Source: Thermoleophilia bacterium UBA6103 (GTDB lineage: Bacteria > Actinomycetota > Thermoleophilia > UBA2241). From it: a DNA stretch of 15,715 nt. This document shows positions 1 to 6,119 of this stretch, one piece after another. Every line of letters starts with the position of its first letter. Positions within the stretch are counted from its first letter, which is position 1. The stretch covers positions 1-15,715 of the forward strand of contig DIWP01000042.1 of the NCBI GenBank assembly GCA_002423545.1. The letters run 5' to 3'. The translations under genes were made by a program, and so were the position numbers. The notes under the pieces are model-generated. The model saw nothing but the letters and a program-made list of their open reading frames with translations. It made no database searches and was not told where the DNA came from.

Positions 1-1
1 C

Positions 2-1654
2 GTCGACCTGCGCGACCGCAGCGGCCTTGTGCAGCTCGTCTTCAACCCGCAGCTCGCGGAAGAGGCGCATCGCGCCGCCGAGCGGCTGCGGTCCGAGTTC
101 GTCATCGCCGTCAACGGTGTGGTGGCGGCCCGCAGCCCCGAGACGGTGAATCCCGGCCTGCCGACCGGCGAGGTCGAGGTGATGGTGGAACGGGTCGAGG
201 TGCTCAACGCGGCCCAGACGCCGCCGTTCGAGGTCGAGTCGGGCGAGGGCCCCGAGGTCGACGAGACGCTGCGCCTCAAGTACCGCTACCTCGACCTGCG
301 GCGGGCGCCGATGACCGCCAACCTGGAGCTGCGCCACCGTGTGGTGCGCGCCGCCCGTGGCTACCTCGACGACGAGCGCTTCCTGGAGGTCGAGACGCCG
401 GTCCTGACGCGCTCGACGCCTGAGGGCGCCCGCGACTTCCTCGTCCCCAGCCGTCTGCAGCCGCACAAGTTCTACGCACTGCCGCAGAGCCCGCAGCTCT
501 TCAAACAGATCCTCATGGCCGGCGGCGTGGACCGCTACTACCAGATCGCCCGCTGCTTCCGCGACGAAGACCTGCGGGCCGACCGCCAGCCGGAGCACAC
601 CCAGATCGACATCGAGGTGTCGTTCATGGACGCCGCCGAGACCCGTGAGCTCATCGAAGGCCTCTGCGTGGCGGTCATGGAGGCCGCCGGGCTCCCCTGT
701 GCGCTCCCGTTCCCGGTGCTCACCTACGACGAGGCGATGCTGCGCTACGGCTCCGACAAGCCGGACCTGCGCTACGGTCTGCAGATCGTCGAGCTCAGCG
801 ACGTCTTCGCGGCCTCCGGGTTCCAGGTCTTCCGCGGCGCCGTGGACGGCGGCGGCTGCGTGCGGGCCATCTGCGCGCCCGGCGCCGCCGCCTTCTCGCG
901 GGCGCAGATCGACGACCTGACCGAGATCGCCAAGTCGCACGGCGCGCGCGGCATGGCCTACGTGTACGTGGAGGAGGGTCGCGCGCTGCGCGGCCCCATC
1001 GTGAAGTTCCTCAGCGAAGTCGAGCAGGCGGTCCTGGTGGAGCGCTGCGCCGCCGCGCCGGGCGACCTCATCGTCTTCGCCGCCGATGCGGCGCCGGCCG
1101 CGGCTACCGTCCTCGGCGTCCTGCGCAGCGACCTCATCCGACGCCTTGCTCCCGAGCCATCACAGGCCTGGGCCTGGGCGTGGGTCATCGAGTTCCCGCT
1201 CTTCGAGGTCGATCGCGAGACCGGTCGGCTCACCTACGGGCACAACCCGTTCAGCCTGCCGACCCCCGAGACGCTGCCGTTGCTGGAGACCGATCCGCTG
1301 TCCGTCTACGGGGTCCAGTACGACCTGGTCCTCAACGGCTACGAGCTCGGTTCCGGCTCGCTGCGCAACCACGACATCGCCGTCCAGCGCGCCATCCTGA
1401 GGGCTCTCGGCATGGACGACGAGCGCATCGAGCAGTCGTTCGGCTTCTTCCTTGAGGCGCTCGAATACGGTGCGCCGCCGCACGGCGGCATCGGCATCGG
1501 CCTCGACCGCCTGGTCATGCTTCTGGCCGGCGAGGCGTCGATCCGCGACGTCATCGCCTTTCCCAAGACCGCTTCGGGCTCCGATCCCATGATGAATGCC
1601 CCGTCGGGCGTCGAGGCCGGCCAGCTGCGCGACCTGCGTCTGCGCACCACCTGA
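2..1654 (+). CDS. aspS: Aspartate--tRNA ligase, bacterial type (5' end cut off by window)
   Basis: Class II aminoacyl-tRNA synthetase that charges tRNA-Asp in the cytoplasm. The reading frame is open from base 2, beginning VDLRDRSGLVQLVFNP, which is the inside of the N-terminal OB-fold anticodon-binding domain. The real start therefore lies upstream, and the GTG at 29 is an internal valine. In order one sees the end of the OB fold, the linker YRYLDLRR (about 283-306), the catalytic core with TPEGARDFLVPSR and PQSPQLFKQ, motif 2 (CFRDEDLRADRQPEHTQ, about 553-603), the bacterial GAD insertion domain (roughly 780-1170), and motif 3 (GIGLDRLVMLLAG, about 1496-1534). The C-terminal AFPKTASGSDPMMNAPSG is the usual AspRS ending. 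About 550 residues are visible, against about 590 for the family, so only a short N-terminal part is missing. The gene ends in TGA at 1652-1654. Confidence 0.97.
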   Translation, partial: VDLRDRSGLVQLVFNPQLAEEAHRAAERLRSEFVIAVNGVVAARSPETVNPGLPTGEVEVMVERVEVLNAAQTPPFEVESGEGPEVDETLRLKYRYLDLRRAPMTANLELRHRVVRAARGYLDDERFLEVETPVLTRSTPEGARDFLVPSRLQPHKFYALPQSPQLFKQILMAGGVDRYYQIARCFRDEDLRADRQPEHTQIDIEVSFMDAAETRELIEGLCVAVMEAAGLPCALPFPVLTYDEAMLRYGSDKPDLRYGLQIVELSDVFAASGFQVFRGAVDGGGCVRAICAPGAAAFSRAQIDDLTEIAKSHGARGMAYVYVEEGRALRGPIVKFLSEVEQAVLVERCAAAPGDLIVFAADAAPAAATVLGVLRSDLIRRLAPEPSQAWAWAWVIEFPLFEVDRETGRLTYGHNPFSLPTPETLPLLETDPLSVYGVQYDLVLNGYELGSGSLRNHDIAVQRAILRALGMDDERIEQSFGFFLEALEYGAPPHGGIGIGLDRLVMLLAGEASIRDVIAFPKTASGSDPMMNAPSGVEAGQLRDLRLRTT

Positions 1655-1663
1655 CGCCGGCTC

Positions 1664-1683
1664 GCCCGGCCCGGCTGCCGGGC
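1664..1683 (+). terminator. GC-rich hairpin just after aspS, possible terminator
   Basis: GCCCGGC (1664-1670) and GCCGGGC (1677-1683) are perfect inverted repeats around a 6-nt loop, 9 nt after the aspS stop codon. No T-tract follows, so it is not a classical intrinsic terminator. Actinobacteria often have hairpins without U-runs at gene ends, so termination or 3'-end protection is plausible but unproven. Confidence 0.4.
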
Positions 1684-1756
1684 ATGCGTCACCGATCGCT
1701 CAACTTCCGGCCCCATCCCGCCGACAAAGGCACAACGGGAGTCGCTGTCGCATGGT

Positions 1757-1829
1757 GACGGACGTTCCCGGGGAATCGACGGACGTTCGACGGAGCGTCG
1801 ACAGACGTTTGTTGGAGAGGGTGACGTTT
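1757..1829 (+). repeat. Direct repeats with GACGTT core, phased upstream of and within a promoter
   Basis: GACGGACGTTC occurs at 1757-1767 and 1778-1788, and the near copy GACAGACGTTT at 1800-1810. A shorter match, GACGTTT, lies at 1823-1829. The GACGTT cores start at 1761, 1782, 1804 and 1823, so they are spaced 21, 22 and 19 bp, close to two helical turns. An additional looser copy, GACGGAGCGTC at 1789-1799, falls 11 bp after the second copy and 11 bp before the third. The third copy touches the -35 element and the fourth lies in the spacer of the promoter at 1809-1837. The arrangement resembles a row of binding sites for a regulator on one face of the helix. The protein is unknown. Confidence 0.5.
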
Positions 1830-1837
1830 GCTACGAT
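1809..1837 (+). promoter_or_regulatory. Sigma-70-type promoter for the structured RNA
   Basis: TTGTTG at 1809-1814 and TACGAT at 1832-1837 are separated by 17 bp, and the -10 is preceded by TGC, giving an extended -10 (TGnTACGAT). The predicted start is around G1843/G1844. That is exactly where the 5' strand of the closing stem of the downstream RNA begins, which supports both calls. Confidence 0.6.
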
Positions 1838-1843
1838 GTGCCG

Positions 1844-1990
1844 GCTCGACCTTGTGCGTGGACCCGCCGCATTATTGAGCCAACACCTTTGCGTCGGGAG
1901 CCCGACTTCGGCCGCTCCCTTGGATCGGTCGAGAGGGCACCCACCTGCTTCAGCAGGTTCAATAACTAGGCGGGCACGGCAAGGTGGAGC
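1844..1990 (+). ncRNA. ssrS: Probable 6S RNA (regulator of RNA polymerase)
   Basis: There is no convincing ORF here, but the stretch folds into a long rod. Closing stem: 1844-1854 pairs with 1980-1990 (one G-G mismatch), then CGTG 1857-1860 with CACG 1975-1978, then CCCGCC 1863-1868 with GGCGGG 1969-1974, then TTATTGA 1872-1878 with TCAATAA 1959-1965. A small hairpin (ACCTGC 1943-1948, loop TTCA, GCAGGT 1953-1958) sits on the 3' side of a central bubble, as in known 6S RNAs. CCTTT 1886-1890 can pair with AGAGG 1932-1936, and an apical hairpin GGGAGC/GCTCCC spans 1896-1919. 6S RNA mimics an open promoter and holds the housekeeping RNA polymerase. The position directly after aspS matches a 6S gene in Bacillus subtilis. 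About 147 nt is shorter than the common 180-200 nt. The alternative is a cis-acting leader of the next gene. Confidence 0.62.
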
Positions 1991-2011
1991 ACTTCCCCTC
2001 CGGAGGGTGCT
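1988..2011 (+). promoter_or_regulatory. Hairpin that could hide the ribosome binding site of the next gene
   Basis: AGCA (1988-1991) can pair with TGCT (2008-2011), and CCC with GGG inside it around a TCCGGA loop, with a CTTC bulge. The GGAGGG Shine-Dalgarno sequence (2002-2007), 4 nt before the GTG start at 2012, lies in this hairpin within the palindrome CCCTCCGGAGGG. Bases 1988-1990 are also the last bases of the closing stem of the upstream RNA, so the two folds would compete. Confidence 0.35.
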
Positions 2012-2542
2012 GTGAAGGCGTACGCGGAGAGAAGACCGGTCCTGGCCGCAACGGTGCTGATCGCCGTCGGCGGCCTCGTCATACTCGGCATGATGACCGC
2101 CTTCATCGCCTGGGGACAGTCGGAGAGCACCCCCACGGCCAGCGCCGGCGGCGTCGACTACAACACCGTCGGCAGCTTCGGGCTCACCGGCTACCCGCCG
2201 GTCTACGTCTCGCCCACGGACAAGACGCCGCAGTTCGTCACCGATGCCTTCACCTCCGGCCGCGGCATCGTCCTGCTCGCCTACGTGCAGGGCGCGGCCG
2301 ACGACGACGAGATGCTCATGTCTTTCCAGAACATCCAGTCGTACTACGCCGACAGGGCAGACTTCTTCGCCTTCGAGGCGCGTGAGGTCTCCGAGCTCGG
2401 CGACGTGCTCGACCAGCTCGGCGTCGATGCACCGCCCATCCTGGCCGTGATCCGCAGCGACGGCAGCGTCTACGAGCTGTACACCGGCTGGATCGGCGAG
2501 CGGGTCATGGAGCAGGTGGTCGCCAACGCCACGCGCCTTTAG
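2012..2542 (+). CDS. Membrane-anchored thioredoxin-like protein without cysteines
   Basis: A 176-residue protein with a short basic N-terminus (KAYAERR), one hydrophobic segment at residues 10-34 and an extracytoplasmic remainder. Residues about 80-172 look like a thioredoxin fold: a core strand (GIVLLAYV), helices, a second part with a PP pair at the cis-proline position (VDAPPILAVIRSDGS), and a final strand and helix. The usual CxxC would fall near QGAADDDE, and the protein contains no cysteine at all, so it cannot act as a disulfide oxidoreductase. The GTG start at 2012 is chosen because GGAGGG precedes it by 4 nt. It lies 21 nt after the predicted structured RNA and may share its transcript. 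I do not recognise a named family. The thioredoxin-like fold is an inference from the strand and helix pattern. Confidence 0.75.
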   Translation: MKAYAERRPVLAATVLIAVGGLVILGMMTAFIAWGQSESTPTASAGGVDYNTVGSFGLTGYPPVYVSPTDKTPQFVTDAFTSGRGIVLLAYVQGAADDDEMLMSFQNIQSYYADRADFFAFEAREVSELGDVLDQLGVDAPPILAVIRSDGSVYELYTGWIGERVMEQVVANATRL

Positions 2543-2631
2543 CGGGGGCGCCCGACCGTCACCGCGGCCGACTCGAGACCGCCGAGCAAGGGATCGACCG
2601 GCTCCGGACCCATCGACCCGGCGGCTTCCTC

Positions 2632-2660
2632 TTGCAGTGCGCACGGGCGACCGCTATGTT
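2632..2660 (+). promoter_or_regulatory. Promoter of the rrf2-iscS-iscU-mnmA operon
   Basis: TTGCAG (2632-2637) and TATGTT (2655-2660) are separated by 17 bp. The predicted start is near 2667, leaving a leader of about 124 nt before the GTG at 2791. The leader contains an inverted repeat GCCCGG/CCGGGC (about 2700-2730) of unknown role. Confidence 0.5.
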
Positions 2661-2685
2661 CATCACGACTCTTCGTATCGGGTAA
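2661..2685 (-). promoter_or_regulatory. Candidate Rrf2/IscR-like operator over the transcription start
   Basis: Read on the - strand, this 25-base stretch has TTACCCGATA, a 5-base centre and AGTCGTGATG. That resembles the E. coli IscR type 1 site (ATACCCGACT, 5 bases, AGTCGGGTAT) at 7 of 10 and about 5-6 of 10 positions. It lies directly after the -10 element, where an autorepressor would bind. The dyad symmetry is poor (about 4 of 10 positions), so this is only a candidate. Confidence 0.25.
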
Positions 2686-2790
2686 TGACCCTTGCCGGTC
2701 GCCCGGTCCCGCTCGGTGCATTCCCGGGCCACCCCTGCTGGTGAGCCGTGACGGACCGGTGCCCCGTGTCCTCGATGGTGGAGGTAGCGT

Positions 2791-3219
2791 GTGGTGAGGC
2801 TCTCGACCCGCAGCCGGTACGGCCTGCGGGCGCTGCTGTATCTGTCGTCCCTTGACGGCGACGGGTTGGTGCCGCTGTCGCAGATAGCCGCAGCCGAGCA
2901 GATCCCGGCCCCGTTCCTGGAGCGGATCCTGGGACGGTTGCGGGAAGGCGGACTGGTCACGGCCAGGCGCGGCGTCGCCGGCGGCTACCGGCTGGCCCGG
3001 GCGCCGGGCGAGATCACGGTCGCCGACGTGGTGAGCGCGGTGGAGGATCCGCGGCCGCTGCTCGACTGTCTGGAGCGACCTGACGTGTGTGGGCGCACCG
3101 CGACGTGCCGCGCCCGCCGGGCGTGGTCGCGGCTCGATGTCGCCATCGCCGGCGCTCTCGCCGGCGTGACGCTGGGCGACCTGCTCGTAGAGGACGCGGA
3201 CGAGGACGTCTCTCGGTGA
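2791..3219 (+). CDS. Rrf2-family transcriptional regulator with three cysteines (IscR-like)
   Basis: A 142-residue winged-helix repressor. The N-terminal STRSRYGLRALLYL is the typical Rrf2 beginning. The recognition region covers about residues 28-70 (LSQIAAAEQIPAPFLERIL, then a wing with RRGVAGGYRLAR). The dimerisation helix carries C93, C100 and C106, spaced Cx6Cx5C, matching the three Fe-S cysteines of IscR (C92, C98, C104). The fourth IscR ligand, His107, corresponds to an arginine here (R109). The GTG start at 2791 has GGTGGAGG six nt upstream. The gene overlaps iscS by 4 bases (GTGA), so the two are translationally coupled. It most likely represses its own operon according to Fe-S or sulfur status. 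CymR of Bacillus occupies the same place in a similar gene order, so a cysteine-metabolism role is the alternative. Confidence 0.9.
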   Translation: MVRLSTRSRYGLRALLYLSSLDGDGLVPLSQIAAAEQIPAPFLERILGRLREGGLVTARRGVAGGYRLARAPGEITVADVVSAVEDPRPLLDCLERPDVCGRTATCRARRAWSRLDVAIAGALAGVTLGDLLVEDADEDVSR

Positions 3220-4373
3220 ACGCGATCTACTTTGACCATGCCGCCACCACGCCGGTCGACCCGCGGGTGCTCGAGGCCATGCTGCCGTACTTCAGCGAGC
3301 GGGCCGGCAACGCGTCCGAGATCCACGCGTGGGGCCGCGAAGCCCATGAGGCGCTGGAACGCGCCCGGGCGCAGGTCGCCGCCGGACTGGGCGCGCACGA
3401 GCGTGAGATCGTGTTCACCAGCGGCGGCACCGAGAGCGACAACCTGGCGGTCGTCGGACTGCTGCAGCTCGAACAGCCCGGACACGTCGTGATCAGCGCC
3501 ATCGAGCATCCGGCGGTCACTGCCGCGGCCGGCTTCCTCGAGCGACTCGGCTGGGAGGTCTCCAGGGTACCGGTCGACCGTACGGGAACGGTCGATCTTG
3601 AGGCGCTGGCGGCGGCGCTGCGACCCGACACCCGCCTCGTCTCCCTGATGCTCGCCAACAACGTCGTCGGCACCGTGCAGCCGGTCAGGGAGGCCGCGGC
3701 GCTGGCGCGCGAGCACGGGGTCGTCGTCCACACCGACGCCGTGCAGGCGGTCGGCGCCGTGCCGATCGACGTCGACGAGCTCGGCGTCGATCTCCTCAGC
3801 CTGTCGGCGCACAAGATCTACGGCCCCAAGGGCATCGGTGCGCTGTACGTGCGGCGTGGTGTCAAGGTACGTCCTCTGATCCACGGCGGCGGTCAGGAGC
3901 GCGCCCTCCGTTCGGGGACGGAGAACGTGGCCGGGGCGGTCGGTCTGGGCGCGGCCGTCGAGCTGGCGCTGCGGGTCCTGCCGGAGACTGCGTCGCATGT
4001 GAGCGCCCTGCGCGACCGGCTGACGGCCGGCATCCTCAGCGCGGTGCCGGACGTCGAGCTGTTGGGTCACCCGACCCGGCGCCTGCCTGGGAACGTGTGC
4101 GTCTCGGTGCACTTCATCGAGGGCGAGTCGATGGTCCTGCGGCTGGACCGGGTGGGCATCGCCGTCTCCAGCGGCTCGGCGTGTGCCTCGCAGTCGCTGG
4201 AGCCCTCGCAGGTGATCACGTCGATGGGCTACGACGCCGTGGCGGCGCACGGCAGCCTGCGCTTGAGCCTGGGGCGCGAGAACACGACGGCGGAGGTGGA
4301 GCGCTTCCTGGAGGTGTTCCCCGCGATCGTCGCCGACCTGCGCGCCATGAGCCCCCTGTCTGCCACGAGGTGA
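3216..4373 (+). CDS. iscS: Cysteine desulfurase, IscS/NifS class
   Basis: A PLP enzyme that takes sulfur from L-cysteine as a protein-bound persulfide and hands it to IscU (Fe-S clusters) and to MnmA (tRNA thiolation). It has 385 residues, within the family range. Visible signatures: YFDHAATTPV at the N-terminus, TSGGTESDNLA (68-78), the PLP-stacking histidine in SAIEHPAV (H98), SAHKIYGPKG with the Schiff-base lysine K200, GGGQERALRSGTEN, and SSGSACASQS with the catalytic cysteine C323 on the mobile loop of class I enzymes. The open frame extends further upstream inside rrf2. The GTG at 3216 is chosen because the homologous N-terminus begins there, it overlaps the rrf2 stop by 4 bases, and GAGGAC lies 8 nt upstream. 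The iscU ATG follows after 4 bases. Confidence 0.96.
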   Translation: MNAIYFDHAATTPVDPRVLEAMLPYFSERAGNASEIHAWGREAHEALERARAQVAAGLGAHEREIVFTSGGTESDNLAVVGLLQLEQPGHVVISAIEHPAVTAAAGFLERLGWEVSRVPVDRTGTVDLEALAAALRPDTRLVSLMLANNVVGTVQPVREAAALAREHGVVVHTDAVQAVGAVPIDVDELGVDLLSLSAHKIYGPKGIGALYVRRGVKVRPLIHGGGQERALRSGTENVAGAVGLGAAVELALRVLPETASHVSALRDRLTAGILSAVPDVELLGHPTRRLPGNVCVSVHFIEGESMVLRLDRVGIAVSSGSACASQSLEPSQVITSMGYDAVAAHGSLRLSLGRENTTAEVERFLEVFPAIVADLRAMSPLSATR

Positions 4374-4377
4374 TGCG

Positions 4378-4851
4378 ATGTACTCGGACCTGGTCATGGA
4401 CCATTTCAGCGCTCCGCGCAACGTCGGCGAGATCGAGGAGCCCGACGGCGTCGGCAGGATCGGCAGCCCGGAGTGCGGCGACGTCATCCGGCTGACGATC
4501 AAGGTCGGCGACGGCCGCATCACCGACGTCAAGTTCAAGGCGTTCGGCTGCGGGGCCGCGGTGGCCACATCGTCGATGGCCACCGAGCTTGTCAAGGGCG
4601 CCACCCTCGACGAGGCGCTGGCCGTGACCAACCAGACGGTGGCCGACGCGCTCGGCGGGCTGCCGGCGCAGAAGATGCACTGCTCCAACCTCGCCGCCGA
4701 CGCGCTGCATCTGGCGATCGAGGACTACCTCGCTCGCCGCGACGATGCGTCGGGGGATGAGACGGCGTGCGACGTTGGATCCGGGGATGACGAGCTTCCC
4801 GTCGGCAGACCCGCAGATGAGGCGGCGTGCGACCGGACGGGAGAGAGCTGA
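4378..4851 (+). CDS. iscU: Fe-S cluster assembly scaffold protein, IscU/NifU N-domain type
   Basis: A 157-residue scaffold on which [2Fe-2S] clusters are built with sulfur from IscS. The three ligand cysteines are C33 (SPECGDVI), C58 (AFGCGAAVATSS) and C102 (KMHCSNLAADAL), with the adjacent aspartate D35. The HscA-recognition motif LPPVK of proteobacterial IscU reads LPAQK here, and no hscA or hscB is nearby. The domain ends near residue 120 (HLAIEDYLARR). The remaining 36 residues are an acidic tail with two Cys-Asp motifs (TACD, C131; AACD, C151). That tail is not part of the IscU fold as I know it. The ATG at 4378 has GAGGTGAT just upstream. The 3' end overlaps mnmA by 25 bases. Confidence 0.93.
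   Translation: MYSDLVMDHFSAPRNVGEIEEPDGVGRIGSPECGDVIRLTIKVGDGRITDVKFKAFGCGAAVATSSMATELVKGATLDEALAVTNQTVADALGGLPAQKMHCSNLAADALHLAIEDYLARRDDASGDETACDVGSGDDELPVGRPADEAACDRTGES
4756..4833 (+). repeat. 18-bp direct repeat in the iscU tail that includes the mnmA start signal
   Basis: GATGAGACGGCGTGCGAC at 4756-4773 recurs as GATGAGGCGGCGTGCGAC at 4816-4833, 17 of 18 bases identical and exactly 60 bases apart, so in frame for iscU. The second copy carries the GAGG ribosome binding site and GTG start of mnmA. The first copy carries the same signals followed by a 7-codon ORF (4767-4790). Confidence 0.7.
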
Positions 4852-6119
4852 GCCGGCACCGTGCGGTCCGGCACGGTGCCGGGGCGGTCGCCGTCGGTGT
4901 CAGCGGCGGCGTCGACAGCGCCGTAGCGGCGCTGCTGCTGCGCGACGCCGGCTACCGCGTCCACGCCGTCTTCCTGCGTCTCTGGCCGGGCGACGATCCG
5001 CGCAGCTGCTGCTCGCCGTCGGTCGAGGCACGCGCCCGGGAGGTCGCCCGCCGGCTGTCGGTCCCCTTCTCAGTGCTCGACCTGCGGGCGGAGTTCGAGA
5101 CGCATGTCGTGACGCCGTTCGTGGACGAGTATCTCGCCGGCCTGACGCCGAACCCGTGCGTGGCCTGCAATCCGTTCCGGTTCCCGGCGCTGGCCGCCTG
5201 GGCGGCCGAGCGCGGTGTCGATCGAGTGGCGTCCGGCCATTACGCCCGTATCGAGGAGCGCGAGGGGCAGGCGTGGCTGCGCCGCGGCGTCGATGCGGTC
5301 AAGGACCAGAGCTACATGCTGGCGCGGCTCCCGCCGGCGGTGCTCGAAGCGCTGCTGCTGCCGGTCGGAGAGATGGAGAAGGACGCCGTCCGGACCGTGG
5401 CCCGGCGAGCCGGCCTGCCGCCGGCCGAGACCGCCGAGAGCCAGGAAGTGTGCTTCGCGGTCGACGGCTACCGGGCGTTCCTGCGCGGGCGCGGCGTCGC
5501 GGCGCGGCCGGGCGGCTTCGTCACCGAGTCAGGTGTCGAGATAGGTCGTCACGACGGTCACTGGGAGTTCACCGTCGGTCAGCGCCGCGGGCTCGCCATC
5601 GGGCGCGGCGAGGCGCTGTACGTCCTCGAGCGCCGGGCGGCGCGCAACGAGGTCGTCGTGGGACCGCGCGAGCGGTTGCAGGCGCTGCAGGTGGAGGTCG
5701 ACGAGCTGGACGAGCGGGCAGTGGACATCGTGGAGTGCCTGGCGCCCGGGGGAGACCGGTGCGCGCCCGGATCTGCGGCGCCGGCTTCGACCGCGGCGGC
5801 CGCCGGCGCGCTCTACGGTGGACTGCTGCTGCCGGACGGCTCGCGTCTCGCGGTGCAGCTCCGCTATCGGTCGCCGGCGGTGCCGGTGGCCGCCGTCGCG
5901 GCGGCCGGACGGCGGCGGGCGCGCCTGCGGCTGGCGCGGCCGTTCGCCGCCGCCGCGCCCGGCCAGGCGGCCGTGCTGTACGCCGGCGATCGCGTGATCG
6001 GCGGCGGCCGGATCGTGGCGGCCGCAACAGGGTCCGCCGAAGTGGGTGTGATACCCTTCGAGGGCCGCTCGCCAGAGCCGGCCGGCAAGCTGCGCACGCA
6101 CGGAGGACAGACATGCTAG
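4827..6119 (+). CDS. mnmA: tRNA-specific 2-thiouridylase MnmA
   Basis: ATP-pyrophosphatase that adenylates and then thiolates U34 of tRNAs for Lys, Glu and Gln, using persulfide sulfur derived from IscS. The PP-loop SGGVDS is at residues 26-31. The catalytic cysteines are C111 (NPCVACN) and C209 (SQEVCFA). SGHYARI, KDQSYMLARL and FTVGQRRGLAIG are family signatures. The central and beta-barrel domains follow. At 430 residues it is longer than the usual 360 or so: an Ala/Gly-rich insertion lies at about 308-335 and about 30 residues follow the normal end (DRVIGGGRI). The GTG at 4827 is preceded by GAGG at 4 nt and overlaps the iscU end. CTG 4848 is a weaker alternative. The last 7 bases overlap the next gene. 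Confidence 0.94.
   Translation: MRPDGRELSRHRAVRHGAGAVAVGVSGGVDSAVAALLLRDAGYRVHAVFLRLWPGDDPRSCCSPSVEARAREVARRLSVPFSVLDLRAEFETHVVTPFVDEYLAGLTPNPCVACNPFRFPALAAWAAERGVDRVASGHYARIEEREGQAWLRRGVDAVKDQSYMLARLPPAVLEALLLPVGEMEKDAVRTVARRAGLPPAETAESQEVCFAVDGYRAFLRGRGVAARPGGFVTESGVEIGRHDGHWEFTVGQRRGLAIGRGEALYVLERRAARNEVVVGPRERLQALQVEVDELDERAVDIVECLAPGGDRCAPGSAAPASTAAAAGALYGGLLLPDGSRLAVQLRYRSPAVPVAAVAAAGRRRARLRLARPFAAAAPGQAAVLYAGDRVIGGGRIVAAATGSAEVGVIPFEGRSPEPAGKLRTHGGQTC

Noticed and set aside
1844..1990. Structured RNA as SRP 4.5S RNA, RNase P RNA, tmRNA or a known metabolite riboswitch
   Set aside because: No GGAAGCAGC-type SRP loop, no RNase P or tmRNA motifs, and no B12, TPP, FMN, SAM, glycine or c-di-GMP riboswitch core was recognised by eye.
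1596..2015. + strand frame covering the end of aspS and the RNA region
   Set aside because: It begins inside aspS in another frame, has no family resemblance, and crosses the promoter and the base-paired RNA.
1700..2644. 314-codon - strand frame across the aspS-rrf2 gap
   Set aside because: It runs antisense through the structured RNA and the thioredoxin-like gene and shows only low-complexity charged sequence.
2985..4688. 567-codon open frame on the - strand
   Set aside because: It is antisense to rrf2, iscS and iscU, whose active-site residues are all present on the + strand.
4745..6112. Long + strand frame (Arg-rich) leading into the DUF948 gene
   Set aside because: It is the shadow of mnmA in another frame. 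Only the part from the ATG at 6113 has membrane-protein character and a ribosome binding site.
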